From assembly GCA_002347265.1 (NCBI GenBank), contig DDYB01000019.1:86103-150102 (forward strand): a DNA stretch of 64,000 bases, given 5' to 3'. The DNA comes from Desulfobacteraceae bacterium UBA2245 (lineage in GTDB: Bacteria; Desulfobacterota; Desulfobacteria; Desulfobacterales; UBA2245). The notes under the pieces were generated by a model that was given only the letters and a program-made list of their open reading frames with translations, was not told the DNA's origin and made no database searches. Positions 27,339 to 35,517 of this stretch are shown here, in pieces; position 1 is the stretch's first letter, and every line of letters begins with the position of its first letter. The position numbers and the translations under genes were made by a program.

Positions 27339-27620
27339 TCAGCGGGAAGGCAGCGGCTCATCTGGATTGACGCCGTATTTTCTTTTCCGGGCCTTGCCCC
27401 AGGAACACCCTCCGCCGGTAAGAAAAAGCTCCGCTTTCTGCAAAAACGCAGCAAAGGGGTTTCCTTCCCTCGCTTTGCGGCAGATTGGGCAACCGTATTC
27501 GCAGTAGTCCGGATCATTCGGGTCGTTCCGGGGCATTTTCCAGCCATGCCATCCGTATGTTTTCAAATTCAGGATTCCTTTTTGACAGTCTTCAGGCCCC
27601 TTACCCACCTTTATTGGCAA
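27339..27620 (-). CDS. Small cysteine-rich protein of unknown function
   Basis: 93 residues from the first ATG, with the core CEYGCPICRKAREGNPF, then LQKAELFLTGGGCSWGKARKRKYGV and a polar tail ending DEPLPSR. The three-cysteine CX3CX2C group plus a later cysteine suggests metal binding. The frame has start options at 27620, a TTG within, and an ATG at 27536. None has a strong ribosome site, so the N-terminus is uncertain. I recognise no named family. It lies between the LOG gene (convergent) and the HTH regulator (upstream, same strand). Confidence 0.5.
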   Translation of the reverse strand: MPIKVGKGPEDCQKGILNLKTYGWHGWKMPRNDPNDPDYCEYGCPICRKAREGNPFAAFLQKAELFLTGGGCSWGKARKRKYGVNPDEPLPSR

Positions 27621-27693
27621 TGGATCGCGCAGGAAGGCTGTGTGAAATATTTTCCGGCAAACGGGCCGGAGGAAAGGTGCCCGCTTGAGGGCA

Positions 27694-28614
27694 TCAGGGA
27701 AGCGATGCCTTTGGGCCGAAAAGCATTTTGCCGCACAGCCTCAGATCATAACCTTCTGGAAAGCCGCGGGTCAGATCGGCAAAGGCTTTGGAGTTGAGCA
27801 TTTCAATGAACTGCTGCACGCCGGGCTCAAAGAACCGGTCCTTGGAAATCAGCAGATCGTAGCGTTCCCAGCAAACCGGAATGAAGCCCAGACCCAGCAT
27901 CGCGGCAGCGGCACGGATGCCTAAAGCCGCGTCCGCACGGTCGGCCAGAATCTCAAGTCCTGCATCCAGATGGGTGAAAAATTCGTTTTCATATCCGGAA
28001 ATACGATCGACGGAAATTTCGTTTTTTCTGAGTTCCTGGTCGAGCAGAAGGCGGGTTCCGGTTCCGAGGGGCCGGTTGGCGATATGCATTCCCGGTTTGG
28101 AAAGATCGGAAATTTTCAAAATATTTTTCGGATTGCCCCGCCCGACCATCAGGCCCTGTTCTCTGCGGCTGAAATTGATCACCGCCGGCAGTATCTCAAG
28201 CTCCCGGTGTGCAAAATCAAAATTGTATTCTCCGGAATTTTCCTCGACCAGATGGCTTGAGGCGATATGACAGCGTTTTTGGCGAAGGGCCTTGAATCCG
28301 CCCATGCTTCCCGTGCATCCGAAAACCGCCGTATAATCGCCGGAAAGCGTGTTGAACAGGGATATGGCTCTTTCCAGAAGCGGATCATGGCTGCCGATAA
28401 TGACGAGCAACCCGTGATTTTCAGGCATCTGACGGGAAGTGGGGTAATTGCTGGTGTTTACCTCGATCCACTGTTCGACAAGATGCTGGGGGAAAATCCA
28501 CTTTCCCGTAATTTTGGTGGCAGGCAGTTTCTTTTCGGATATCAGGGTGTAAACCATCTTTTCGTTTACACCTAAAAATTGGGCGACCTCTTTGGTGGAA
28601 AGCAGCTTTTGCAT
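27694..28614 (-). CDS. HTH regulator with a MoeA-tail-like ligand-binding domain
   Basis: 306 residues. The first 55 form an excisionase-type helix-turn-helix (LLSTKEVAQFLGVNEKMVYTLI ... ITGKWIFPQHLVEQWI). Residues about 68-300 are a periplasmic-binding-protein-like domain (GSHDPLLERA, GSMGGFKALRQ, REQGLMVGRGNP, NRPLGTGTRLLLDQEL, ALGIRAAAAMLGLGFIPV). The same domain with the same motifs forms the C-terminus of the MoeA fusion at 60001-61905. Such domains in MoeA relatives are thought to bind molybdate, tungstate or a related ligand. A one-component transcriptional regulator of molybdenum or tungsten metabolism is the likeliest reading. Confidence 0.82.
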   Translation of the reverse strand: MQKLLSTKEVAQFLGVNEKMVYTLISEKKLPATKITGKWIFPQHLVEQWIEVNTSNYPTSRQMPENHGLLVIIGSHDPLLERAISLFNTLSGDYTAVFGCTGSMGGFKALRQKRCHIASSHLVEENSGEYNFDFAHRELEILPAVINFSRREQGLMVGRGNPKNILKISDLSKPGMHIANRPLGTGTRLLLDQELRKNEISVDRISGYENEFFTHLDAGLEILADRADAALGIRAAAAMLGLGFIPVCWERYDLLISKDRFFEPGVQQFIEMLNSKAFADLTRGFPEGYDLRLCGKMLFGPKASLP

Positions 28615-28863
28615 ATGAAATTGGGTATGTTGATTTTATGTTGGAAATAAGCTTTTTATAGGTATCTTATAGAAAACTTCGCGGGGGAAGTCAACAGATG
28701 CCGGTAAACCGAAACAATGTCTCAACATCCAACGAATCGAATCCACACCGCGGTTGCAATCTCCTCTGGGCGGGCGGGTGGTTTCAGAAAGGCCGCGGCA
28801 GAAACAGACAGCCGTAAAAATCACCGCCGAATTGATTTCACCATTTTGAATGCGGGAAATTTC

Positions 28864-28893
28864 TTGACAATTTTTAATAAGTTATTGTAGGTG
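28864..28893 (+). promoter_or_regulatory. Probable promoter of the cobalamin riboswitch transcript
   Basis: Perfect TTGACA at 28864-28869, then 18 bases to TAGGTG at 28888-28893. The -10 is poor, but the position directly before the riboswitch fits. The preceding stretch (28615-28863) shows no gene. Confidence 0.45.
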
Positions 28894-28897
28894 TTTA

Positions 28898-29060
28898 ATC
28901 AATGCAAGCGGCCCTATGGGCCTTAATCGGGAAGACGGTGAGAATCCGTCGCGGACCCGCCGCCGTAACCGGGAACGAACGTCGCAAGCACGTCACTGTC
29001 TGAAAGGATGGGAAGACGCGACCAGTAGGATGATCCGGAAGCCGGAAGACCTGCTCGCAG
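28898..29060 (+). ncRNA. Cobalamin (AdoCbl) riboswitch
   Basis: The sequence follows the btuB-type cobalamin riboswitch through its conserved blocks: TTAATCGGGAAGACGGTG and GAATCCGTC, GCCGCCGTAA, GTCACTGTC followed by GGATGGGAAGAC, and the B12 box AAGCCGGAAGACCTGC at 29039-29054. Spacing between blocks is normal. It is followed by a strong intrinsic terminator, so it should act at transcription, with cobalamin binding favouring termination. The first gene downstream is the 67-residue protein at 29314. Confidence 0.92.
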
Positions 29061-29125
29061 CCAGTTTTTGGCTTTGCCTTTCGCGGTAAAGGGGCACGGC
29101 TTTTCGACCGAGGATTAAAAACGGC

Positions 29126-29164
29126 ATCCCCGGACCTGTTCTGTCAGGTCCGGGGATTTTTTTT
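29126..29164 (+). terminator. Intrinsic terminator of the cobalamin riboswitch
   Basis: A perfect 13-bp GC-rich stem: 29126-29138 pairs with 29145-29157, loop TTCTGT, followed by a run of eight T (29157-29164). It lies 65 bases after the B12 box and about 150 bases before the next start codon, the position expected for an expression platform. Confidence 0.88.
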
Positions 29165-29313
29165 GGCAGCCGGAGTTTTGAAACTTTGCAAGCGGAAATG
29201 ATCGGTATCTTCAGCGAGTCACCTCTGACGGAACCTGAGCGGGCCTGTCAAGGGAAACCCGCTCCTGCAGGGCGGACAGAACACAAACCACATTAAAGAA
29301 AGGAGCAATTCAA

Positions 29314-29517
29314 ATGTCTGAAATTCGTGATCGGATCTTCGAGGTTTCCAGTATGGGAAGGCTTTATCGTAAAAGCCTGTACATGTTTGCCTGTTATCTG
29401 GAGGACAATAAGGGCAATAAGATCAACCTGGACAGGCTGGCTGTTGATCAGCCCTTTTTTGTGTTTTTTAAAAGTGGAACCGGCTTAATGCGCACATCGG
29501 CGGTAAGGGTCGTTTAA
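29314..29517 (+). CDS. 67-residue protein of unknown function under a cobalamin riboswitch
   Basis: The ribosome site is excellent (AAAGGAG eight bases before the ATG). The protein begins MSEIRDRIFEVSSMGRLYRK and continues with YMFACYLEDNKGNKINLDR and FFVFFKSGTGLMRTSAVRVV. It is soluble, mixed charged and beta-rich in appearance, with one cysteine and no membrane segment. I recognise no family. It is the only gene between the riboswitch and an 11-bp inverted repeat at 29557-29616, so it appears to be the sole target of the switch. Usual targets are B12 synthesis or import genes or B12-independent isozymes, none of which is here. Confidence 0.72.
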   Translation: MSEIRDRIFEVSSMGRLYRKSLYMFACYLEDNKGNKINLDRLAVDQPFFVFFKSGTGLMRTSAVRVV

Positions 29518-29556
29518 GCGGGTTTTCAAAGTCCTCAAACAGGATCGGAAACAGGG

Positions 29557-29616
29557 CGGGGCAAGGGATTCAAAGGTAATTCATTGAATAGATAAACCAT
29601 CGAAACCCTTGCCCCG
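29557..29616. repeat. Long inverted repeat after the 67-residue gene
   Basis: Perfect 11-bp arms CGGGGCAAGGG (29557-29567) and CCCTTGCCCCG (29606-29616). The interior contains a second hairpin, ATTCAA (29568-29573) with TTGAAT. No T run follows, so it may be a Rho-dependent stop, an RNA-stabilising fold or the end of a mobile repeat. Confidence 0.6.
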
Positions 29617-29625
29617 ATACCTGAA

Positions 29626-29764
29626 AGGGTGCTGGAAAACAGGAATCAGGTCGTCAGGCAAAGCGCGCCAATACGGCAAGCGCAGCATCTTCAAGCATAA
29701 GTGAGCATTGGCGAGAGGCGACACAGCATGACGGCCTCAGGCGCAGTTTTTCAACAGCCTGCCA
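29626..29764. repeat. Dispersed intergenic repeat, copy 1 (MITE-like)
   Basis: About 139 bases. The left end (GGTGCTGGAAAACAGGAATC) and the inverted right end (AGGCTGTTGAAAAACTGCGC) match imperfectly, as terminal inverted repeats would. The core words AATCAGG, CGTCAGGCAA and GGCCTCAGGCGCAGT recur at 61938-62024 and 63938-64000. It encodes nothing plausible. The remaining bases up to 30126 hold only a TTGCGGAA/TTCCGCAA hairpin (about 29883-29899) and no convincing gene. Confidence 0.7.
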
Positions 29765-30126
29765 AATCGGGTATGAGCTCTCTGAAACAACAAAAACGCA
29801 TACATTTCCTTCTCAAAATAAAACGAATCGACCTTTGCATTTAATGCTTGCCAATGCCCGCCATATGGTATAGAGACAAAAAAATTGCGGAACTTCCGCA
29901 ATAAACAGGAATTCTGAACCCTCTGCTCCAAGCTGTATTCACATTCAAGTTTGCATTGCGTTGTTTGCGTTTCATTCAAAAACTCCTGTATTCACAGGCG
30001 TACCATGGAACCGCAAAAGCTCACTAAAAGGCCATCGGGCGCTTACGCGGCCGTTTTTCTGCGGATGGCTGCATGCAGAGGTCGGTGTGTACTACGGAAA
30101 CAATCAGTCAAAACAGAGAAAGATTC

Positions 30127-30285
30127 ATGGACGAAGCCAAAAGAAAAGAGATTGAAGCCAGATTGTACCAAATGCTTTCACAGATCGATCAGGACAAAAA
30201 AGACAGGTCGCCCTCCGAAAACGAAACCTGCGGCGCCAGAGTCATTCGACGGCGCAAGGGCGATCCGGATTTGCATATCGCCTGA
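30127..30285 (+). CDS. 52-residue basic protein of unknown function
   Basis: A short frame starting MDEAKRKEIEARLYQMLSQI: a helical, charged first half, then a polar linker and the basic tail RVIRRRKGDPDLHIA. The frame extends upstream to 30073, but that part looks non-coding and AGAAAG before the ATG at 30127 is an acceptable ribosome site. No family recognised. It is kept because the helix pattern and tail look like selected protein sequence, but it could be spurious. Confidence 0.45.
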   Translation: MDEAKRKEIEARLYQMLSQIDQDKKDRSPSENETCGARVIRRRKGDPDLHIA

Positions 30286-30523
30286 AAAAATCTTCGAGAA
30301 TTATCTGCAATTCTTGATCGACCGCTGACGGAAGCGGGAATCCTTCTCGTTCAACCACCGGCGTAAAAAACGGCGCAGCCTTGTTCTCAAGCAAAGGACC
30401 GAAGACCGTGGTGGCGGTTTTGCCTTTTCGGCCTTTGACCTTGCGTTGAATCCTGCCCCCGTCGTCGTCAACCAGCCTGTTTCGCGGGGCTTTGACAGCA
30501 TTTCGGATTTTTGCCGTTTTTGA
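30286..30523. other. Gap after the TPR gene with an open minus frame
   Basis: No start codon with a ribosome site is seen. The minus-strand frame of the TPR gene remains open past its UGA for 94 more codons, to a stop at 30242-30244, with no ATG. This may be chance, a decayed extension or a separate element. Confidence 0.3.
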
Positions 30524-31771
30524 TCAGGTTTCGGTGGAATTTACACCGCCGGCTTTTATTGAAAACGCGCGGAACCGACCGGCCTCATGCGTATTGCCCT
30601 GGGCCTCGTAAATCCGGCTGATCCGGTCATAGTACTGCCCCGCTTTGTCCGGGGCCTCCCGGACAAGGGAAAGGTAGCATTCCAGTATCTCAGCGCCATG
30701 CATGCCGGCCGCAAAACACAGCTCCGCATATCGATGCTTGATTTCAGAATCGATCGGTGTACGGCAGTTTTTGTATCGGCCGAGGATTTCCTTGTAGATT
30801 CCGCGAGCCATATCCGGATCCCCGAGGATTTCACAGATTTTGGCAAGTTCGCGGGAGACGGCCAGGTTCCAGCCGTAGGTTTTCAGAAATCTGGAATAAT
30901 AATTCCGGGCTTGTTCATAATTTCCGGCGCGGCAGAGCGTTTCGCCCTTCAGAAGCGAAACAGCAGCGGATTCGGAAAATTCATCCGGTACGGAGGCAAG
31001 CAGGGCGTCTGCCTGTTGAAAATCCCTTTGTTCCCAGAAGATTTCGCACAGAAGCTGATATGCGGGCAGGGCTTCAGGATGGCGCTTCAGAAAGCCTTCG
31101 AGCAGCTGCCGGGCTTCGTGAATACGGTTTAGATTCAGGTAGGCGGTGGCCAGTTCCAAAGGAACGTAGCTGTCCGGATGCGGATTCTGCTCCATGGCGC
31201 GCACAAGGTTCTCCGCGGCGGCCTCAAAATCACCGAGGTTCAGTGCGACATACCCGGCTTTAAAGTCTTCTCCGTAGTGCAGATAGGTATCGCGCACCTT
31301 TTCGGGCAAGGTGCTGCACAACGCAAGAAAATATTCATCGTCCGAGGTCTGTTCCGCGCCTTCTTCTTCAGATGCATAAGAAAGATCCGGCAATTCTTCA
31401 TCCATCTGCCGGGCCCGCAACAGTTCCATCTGGCGGAGCCGTTCTTCCAGTTCCTTTTTGAAGAGCGCATCCGTGGTGAGCTCCCATGCCAGGGCAAGCA
31501 GATTCCGGGCCTCGTCCGGATAGCCGTTTTCCGCAAAATCTTCCGCGTTCTGCCGATGCTCCCTGGCCAAGGCTTCCCTGGTCTGATGAATCTTGTCGCG
31601 TATCCTGCTCAAATCGGCGGAATCAGGCTCCGGACATTTTTCAAGTTTGTCCAGTGCGCGCTCGTACGTCTGTTTGGCCTGGCCCCAGGCTTTGGCTTCA
31701 AACAGGGCATCGCCCTTTTGCTCCAGTTTTTCGGCGGACGGGCCGGAAAATATTCTAAAAAGAGGCATCAT
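30524..31771 (-). CDS. TPR-repeat protein
   Basis: 415 residues from the ATG at 31771, which has AAGGAA six to seven bases upstream. Longer start options lack a ribosome site. After MMPLFRIFSGPSAEKLEQKG the protein is almost wholly helical with at least eight tetratricopeptide-like units (for example AKAWGQAKQTYERALDKL, LNLGDFEAAAENLVRAMEQNP, CRAGNYEQARNYYSRFLKTYG). There is no signal peptide or membrane span, so it should be a cytoplasmic protein-protein interaction scaffold. The partner is unknown. Confidence 0.83.
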   Translation of the reverse strand: MMPLFRIFSGPSAEKLEQKGDALFEAKAWGQAKQTYERALDKLEKCPEPDSADLSRIRDKIHQTREALAREHRQNAEDFAENGYPDEARNLLALAWELTTDALFKKELEERLRQMELLRARQMDEELPDLSYASEEEGAEQTSDDEYFLALCSTLPEKVRDTYLHYGEDFKAGYVALNLGDFEAAAENLVRAMEQNPHPDSYVPLELATAYLNLNRIHEARQLLEGFLKRHPEALPAYQLLCEIFWEQRDFQQADALLASVPDEFSESAAVSLLKGETLCRAGNYEQARNYYSRFLKTYGWNLAVSRELAKICEILGDPDMARGIYKEILGRYKNCRTPIDSEIKHRYAELCFAAGMHGAEILECYLSLVREAPDKAGQYYDRISRIYEAQGNTHEAGRFRAFSIKAGGVNSTET

Positions 31772-32023
31772 TTTAATTTCCTTTGAAAAATAGTGACACA
31801 CCCATAATACCTTTCATATCATCTTCCAGAGGCCATGGGAATATGATTCGATATCAAGCATATGACGATGTTTATGCGTGGGGTGAGAGCATATTTCAGG
31901 AAATGAGCGGAGAAAACCCTTTCGGAGTGTAACCATTCCATCAAAACTTTCGACTTGACTGCTGGTAAAGCTGTTTGCTTCTGAATGGAAAAGCGGATCA
32001 ATCACGAGCGCGGATAGAGAATC
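31772..32023. other. Gap between the TPR gene and the IS3 fragment
   Basis: About 250 bases; I see no gene or structured element. It may contain the left flank of a decayed insertion sequence, but no terminal repeat was recognised. Confidence 0.3.
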
Positions 32024-32272
32024 ATGGATCATACCACAATGCCGGAAAACCCTGCGTCAACGGAAAAAGCCGCCCCGGCGACAGGAAAACGAAATACGTA
32101 CAGCGGCGCTTTCAAGGCGAAGGTCGTATCGGAATTCATCAATAAAAAGGGGCGCCTCAAAGAGCTGGCCGAACATTATCAGCTCCACCCCAATCAGATC
32201 AAGAACTGGAAATCGATTTTACTGAAACGGGCGGTCGATATTCTTGAGGATAAGCGGCGAAGCAAGGCATGA
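32024..32272 (+). mobile_element. Orphan IS3-family OrfA (transposase N-terminal protein)
   Basis: 82 residues matching the first transposase frame of IS3/IS911-type elements: YSGAFKAKVVSEFINKKGRLKELAEHYQLHPNQIKNWKSILLK is the helix-turn-helix and following helix. OrfB, which carries the DDE catalytic domain, is absent: the next gene on the plus strand is far away and the RND pump gene starts its 3' end 40 bases later on the other strand. It cannot transpose alone. Either it is a relic or its DNA-binding part has been kept. Confidence 0.85.
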
Positions 32273-32311
32273 TGGATCATCCTTATTGCGAGCCGCGGGC
32301 AAGGGGACGAC

Positions 32312-35300
32312 TTATGGAGCATGTTCCGTTTTTTCGAGCTCTTTATGGCCGAAAATCCGCATTCCCTTGTGTTTTACGTCTTCGACGGCAAGATACAGGC
32401 AGGGGACGAGCACCAGTGAGATCACCGTCGCAAACAGGATGCCGAAGCCCAGGGAAATGGCCATGGGAATCATGAAGCGCGCCTGACGAGAGGTCTCGAA
32501 GATCATCGGCGCAAGACCGCCGAAGGTGGTCAGGGTGGTAAGCAGAATGGGCCGGAAGCGCTGGATTCCGGCGGCATTTATGGCCTCGCCGGGAGATGCG
32601 CCCAGTCTGCGCATCCGGTTGGCAAAATCGATCAGCACCAGAGAGTCGTTGACCACCACTCCGGACAGGGCCACGACGCCGAACATGCTCATCACGCTGA
32701 GACCGTATCCCATCAGAAGGTGTCCCAGAACCGCTCCGACGATTCCAAAAGGAATGCTGATCATGACGATGGCCGGCTGAACGTAGCTTCTGAACGGAAC
32801 GGCCAGAAGCGCGTACATGATCAGCAGGGCCATCATCAGGCCCGTCAGCAGGCTCTGCATGCTTTCAGCCATGTCGGCCTGCCGGCCTTCAAAGCTGTAG
32901 CTCAGTCCCTGATATCGGCGGGTCAGATCGGGCAGGGCCTCTTTCTCAAGGGCTTTGACGACCCATGCCGCCTGGCTGGGCGGATCCACATCCCCTTCCA
33001 CCGTAATGACACGCCGCCCGTTTCTGCGGTTGATTTCGGTGTAAGCCCGGCCCCGGCTGACCTCAAAGGCTTCCGGCAGGGGAATCTCTTCGCCGTTGGG
33101 CGCTTTAAGCATCAGCGTTTCCACGTGGTATTCCGATATCCGCTCTTTTTCCGGCAGCCGCGCCATAACCTTGACCTCGTTACGACCGCGCTGCTGACGA
33201 AGCGCTTCGGCGCCGTAAAAGGAATTGCGTATCTGCCGGGCCGCTTCCCGGGACGTCAGTCCCAGTGCCCGCCCTTCGGGTCGGACAATGAAATTCAGCT
33301 GCTGTTTTCCCGGAGAAAATCCATCGTCGATGTCCTTGACGTTGGCAAAATGATCCAGGGTTTGCGCGAGGTCCACGCCTGACTGTTCCAGAACGGTCAG
33401 GTCACGGTGGGCCAGTTCAATGGTCAGGGCCTTGCCGGATCCAGGGCCTCCGCGGTCGGACTGCAGAGCGATATTCTCAAGTCCTGAAATTTCTCCCGCC
33501 TTCTGGCGCCAGAGTTCGATGAAACGGGCTGTTCCGATGGGGCGGATTCCCGGGTCGGTCAGATACACTCTGACCTGAAGGCAATGGCCGCCCGAGGCGC
33601 CGGTGGAGGATTTGCCGATTTCCGAATAGATTCCTTCCACCAGCGTATCTCCGCCGTTTTCGTCGGCCACCATTCGGGCTGCCTGCACGAGGCGGTCCTG
33701 AACGGCCCGGGTTTTTGACACCGGCGAACCATAAGGGAGCGATGCTTCTGCAAACGCATAGTCCGATTCAACGCGGGGCATGAGGGTCATGCCCATCCGT
33801 CCGCTCTGAACGAATCCGACGACCAGCAGCAGAACCACACAGCCGGCGGACAATGTCGTGTAGCGGTTTCGAAGCGCAAAATTCAGAAAAGGACCATAGC
33901 GGCGGCGAACCAGCAGGGAGAAGCCTTCGCTGAAATGCTGCTGCCGCAGATGGAGCCATTTTCTGAACCCCTTCAGACTGCGCCGGTGATCGTGGGCCAG
34001 GTGCGCGGGCAGCACCAGAAGACTTTCCACGAGCGAGATGACAAAAACCGTGATGACCACCAGCGGTATGGCCTTGAAAACCTTTCCCATGTCGCCCGGC
34101 ACAAAGGCCAACGGTAAAAAGGCGGCGATGTTGGTCAGAATACTGAAGGTCACCGGCATGGCCACTTCCCGCGCTCCCCGGATGGAGGCCGCCAGAAAAG
34201 GCATCCCCGCCTGCCGGTAGTGGTAGATGTTCTCCCCCACGACAATGGCATCGTCCACCACGATTCCCAGGGCGATGATAAAGGCGAACATGGACATCAT
34301 GTTGATGCTCACTCCCAGTGCCGGCAGAAAAAGCAGGGAGCCCAGAAAGGATATGGGAATGCCCAGGGCCACCCAGAAAGCCAGGCGGAGCTCCAGGAAA
34401 AATCCGAGAAGAATGAACACCAGCCCGAGGCCCACGTAGCCGTTGGTCATCAGAAGGTTCAGCCGCTGGCGGTAGACCTCGGAGCGGTCGTTCCGGGATT
34501 CAACAAAAATTCCCGGCGCCAGACTCGGTCGGATCCGGTCCAGGTAATGGTTCACGGTCTTGGAAACGGCAATCGGCGTCTGTTCGCCCACCCGGTAAAC
34601 ATCCACCATTACGGCGGGCTTGCCGTTATAGGAAGCCTGGTAATCACTGTCCTCGAATCCGTCGATTACCGTGGCGATGTCGTCCAGCAGCACAACGGTT
34701 CCGTCGTTGGCGGTGATGATGGGGATCCGGCCGAACTGGCGCCCCCAGTCCCGGCGTTCTTTCATGCGCACGAGAATTTCGCCGGCCTGAGTCTTGAGCT
34801 GCCCGCCGGCCAGTTCCACTGCATTGTTTCCGATACGCCGGGCGACTTCTTCCAGGGTCAGGTTGTAGGTGCGCAGATTTGCCTGGGGCACCTCGATGCT
34901 GATTTCAAGATCCCGAATACCGGAAAGATCCACCTGGGTAATGCCGGGTTCCTGCAGCAGCCCGTCCCGGAGCTGTTCGGCTGTTTCCCGCAGCACATAT
35001 TCGTCCAGATCGCCAAAAACCACCAGGGAAACCACCTCGTGGCGGCGGGTTGAGATTTCGACTTGCGGTTTTTCAGAATCTTCGGGAAAGGAGGTAATGC
35101 GGTCCACCTCGTTTTGAACATCCTGGGCGAGTTTCTGAAGGTCGGCGCCCTGAAGGGCTTTTACAATCACCGTTCCGGAGCCTTCCGTAGCTCTGGAGGT
35201 GACCTCGTCAATCCCGTCAAGTCCCTGAACCGCTTCCTCGGCAGCCAGTATGATGCCCTGTTCCACCTCCTCCGGACTGGCTCCGGGATAAGAAACCGAG

Positions 35301-35479
35301 ATCGTCACCGTATCATTTTCAAATTCGGGGAATACTTCCTGCTGAATGCGGTTCGCCCAGAGCAGCCCCCCGATCAGAAAAACGACCATGATCAGGTTCG
35401 CGGCCACGCTGTTGCCGGCCATCCAGGCGATCGGGCCCCGTTTGATGTCTGTACCTGTTTCGAAGGTTTTATGCGTCAT
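32312..35479 (-). CDS. RND-family efflux pump permease (HAE1/AcrB type)
   Basis: 1055-residue inner-membrane proton-driven exporter. It shows the duplicated RND layout of two sets of membrane helices around two large periplasmic loops, with GIVVDDAIVVGENIYHY (the charged helix-4 residues) and the matching LSGVVVNDSLVLIDFANR in the second half. The N-terminus (GPIAWMAGNSVAANLIMVVFLIGG) is typical. The third gene of an outer membrane-adaptor-pump operon. The substrate is not deducible. The HAE1-like sequence suggests hydrophobic compounds or drugs rather than metals. Confidence 0.94.
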   Translation of the reverse strand: MTHKTFETGTDIKRGPIAWMAGNSVAANLIMVVFLIGGLLWANRIQQEVFPEFENDTVTISVSYPGASPEEVEQGIILAAEEAVQGLDGIDEVTSRATEGSGTVIVKALQGADLQKLAQDVQNEVDRITSFPEDSEKPQVEISTRRHEVVSLVVFGDLDEYVLRETAEQLRDGLLQEPGITQVDLSGIRDLEISIEVPQANLRTYNLTLEEVARRIGNNAVELAGGQLKTQAGEILVRMKERRDWGRQFGRIPIITANDGTVVLLDDIATVIDGFEDSDYQASYNGKPAVMVDVYRVGEQTPIAVSKTVNHYLDRIRPSLAPGIFVESRNDRSEVYRQRLNLLMTNGYVGLGLVFILLGFFLELRLAFWVALGIPISFLGSLLFLPALGVSINMMSMFAFIIALGIVVDDAIVVGENIYHYRQAGMPFLAASIRGAREVAMPVTFSILTNIAAFLPLAFVPGDMGKVFKAIPLVVITVFVISLVESLLVLPAHLAHDHRRSLKGFRKWLHLRQQHFSEGFSLLVRRRYGPFLNFALRNRYTTLSAGCVVLLLVVGFVQSGRMGMTLMPRVESDYAFAEASLPYGSPVSKTRAVQDRLVQAARMVADENGGDTLVEGIYSEIGKSSTGASGGHCLQVRVYLTDPGIRPIGTARFIELWRQKAGEISGLENIALQSDRGGPGSGKALTIELAHRDLTVLEQSGVDLAQTLDHFANVKDIDDGFSPGKQQLNFIVRPEGRALGLTSREAARQIRNSFYGAEALRQQRGRNEVKVMARLPEKERISEYHVETLMLKAPNGEEIPLPEAFEVSRGRAYTEINRRNGRRVITVEGDVDPPSQAAWVVKALEKEALPDLTRRYQGLSYSFEGRQADMAESMQSLLTGLMMALLIMYALLAVPFRSYVQPAIVMISIPFGIVGAVLGHLLMGYGLSVMSMFGVVALSGVVVNDSLVLIDFANRMRRLGASPGEAINAAGIQRFRPILLTTLTTFGGLAPMIFETSRQARFMIPMAISLGFGILFATVISLVLVPCLYLAVEDVKHKGMRIFGHKELEKTEHAP

Positions 35480-35517
35480 ATGGTTATTATTTCACCATGA
35501 AGGTTACGAATCGTGCT

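Noticed and set aside
29737..29979. 80-codon minus-strand frame
   Set aside because: Its 3' end is the dispersed repeat and no ribosome site is present.
30480..30526. Selenocysteine insertion at the TPR UGA
   Set aside because: No convincing bSECIS stem-loop follows the UGA; kept only as a low-interest observation on the open frame.
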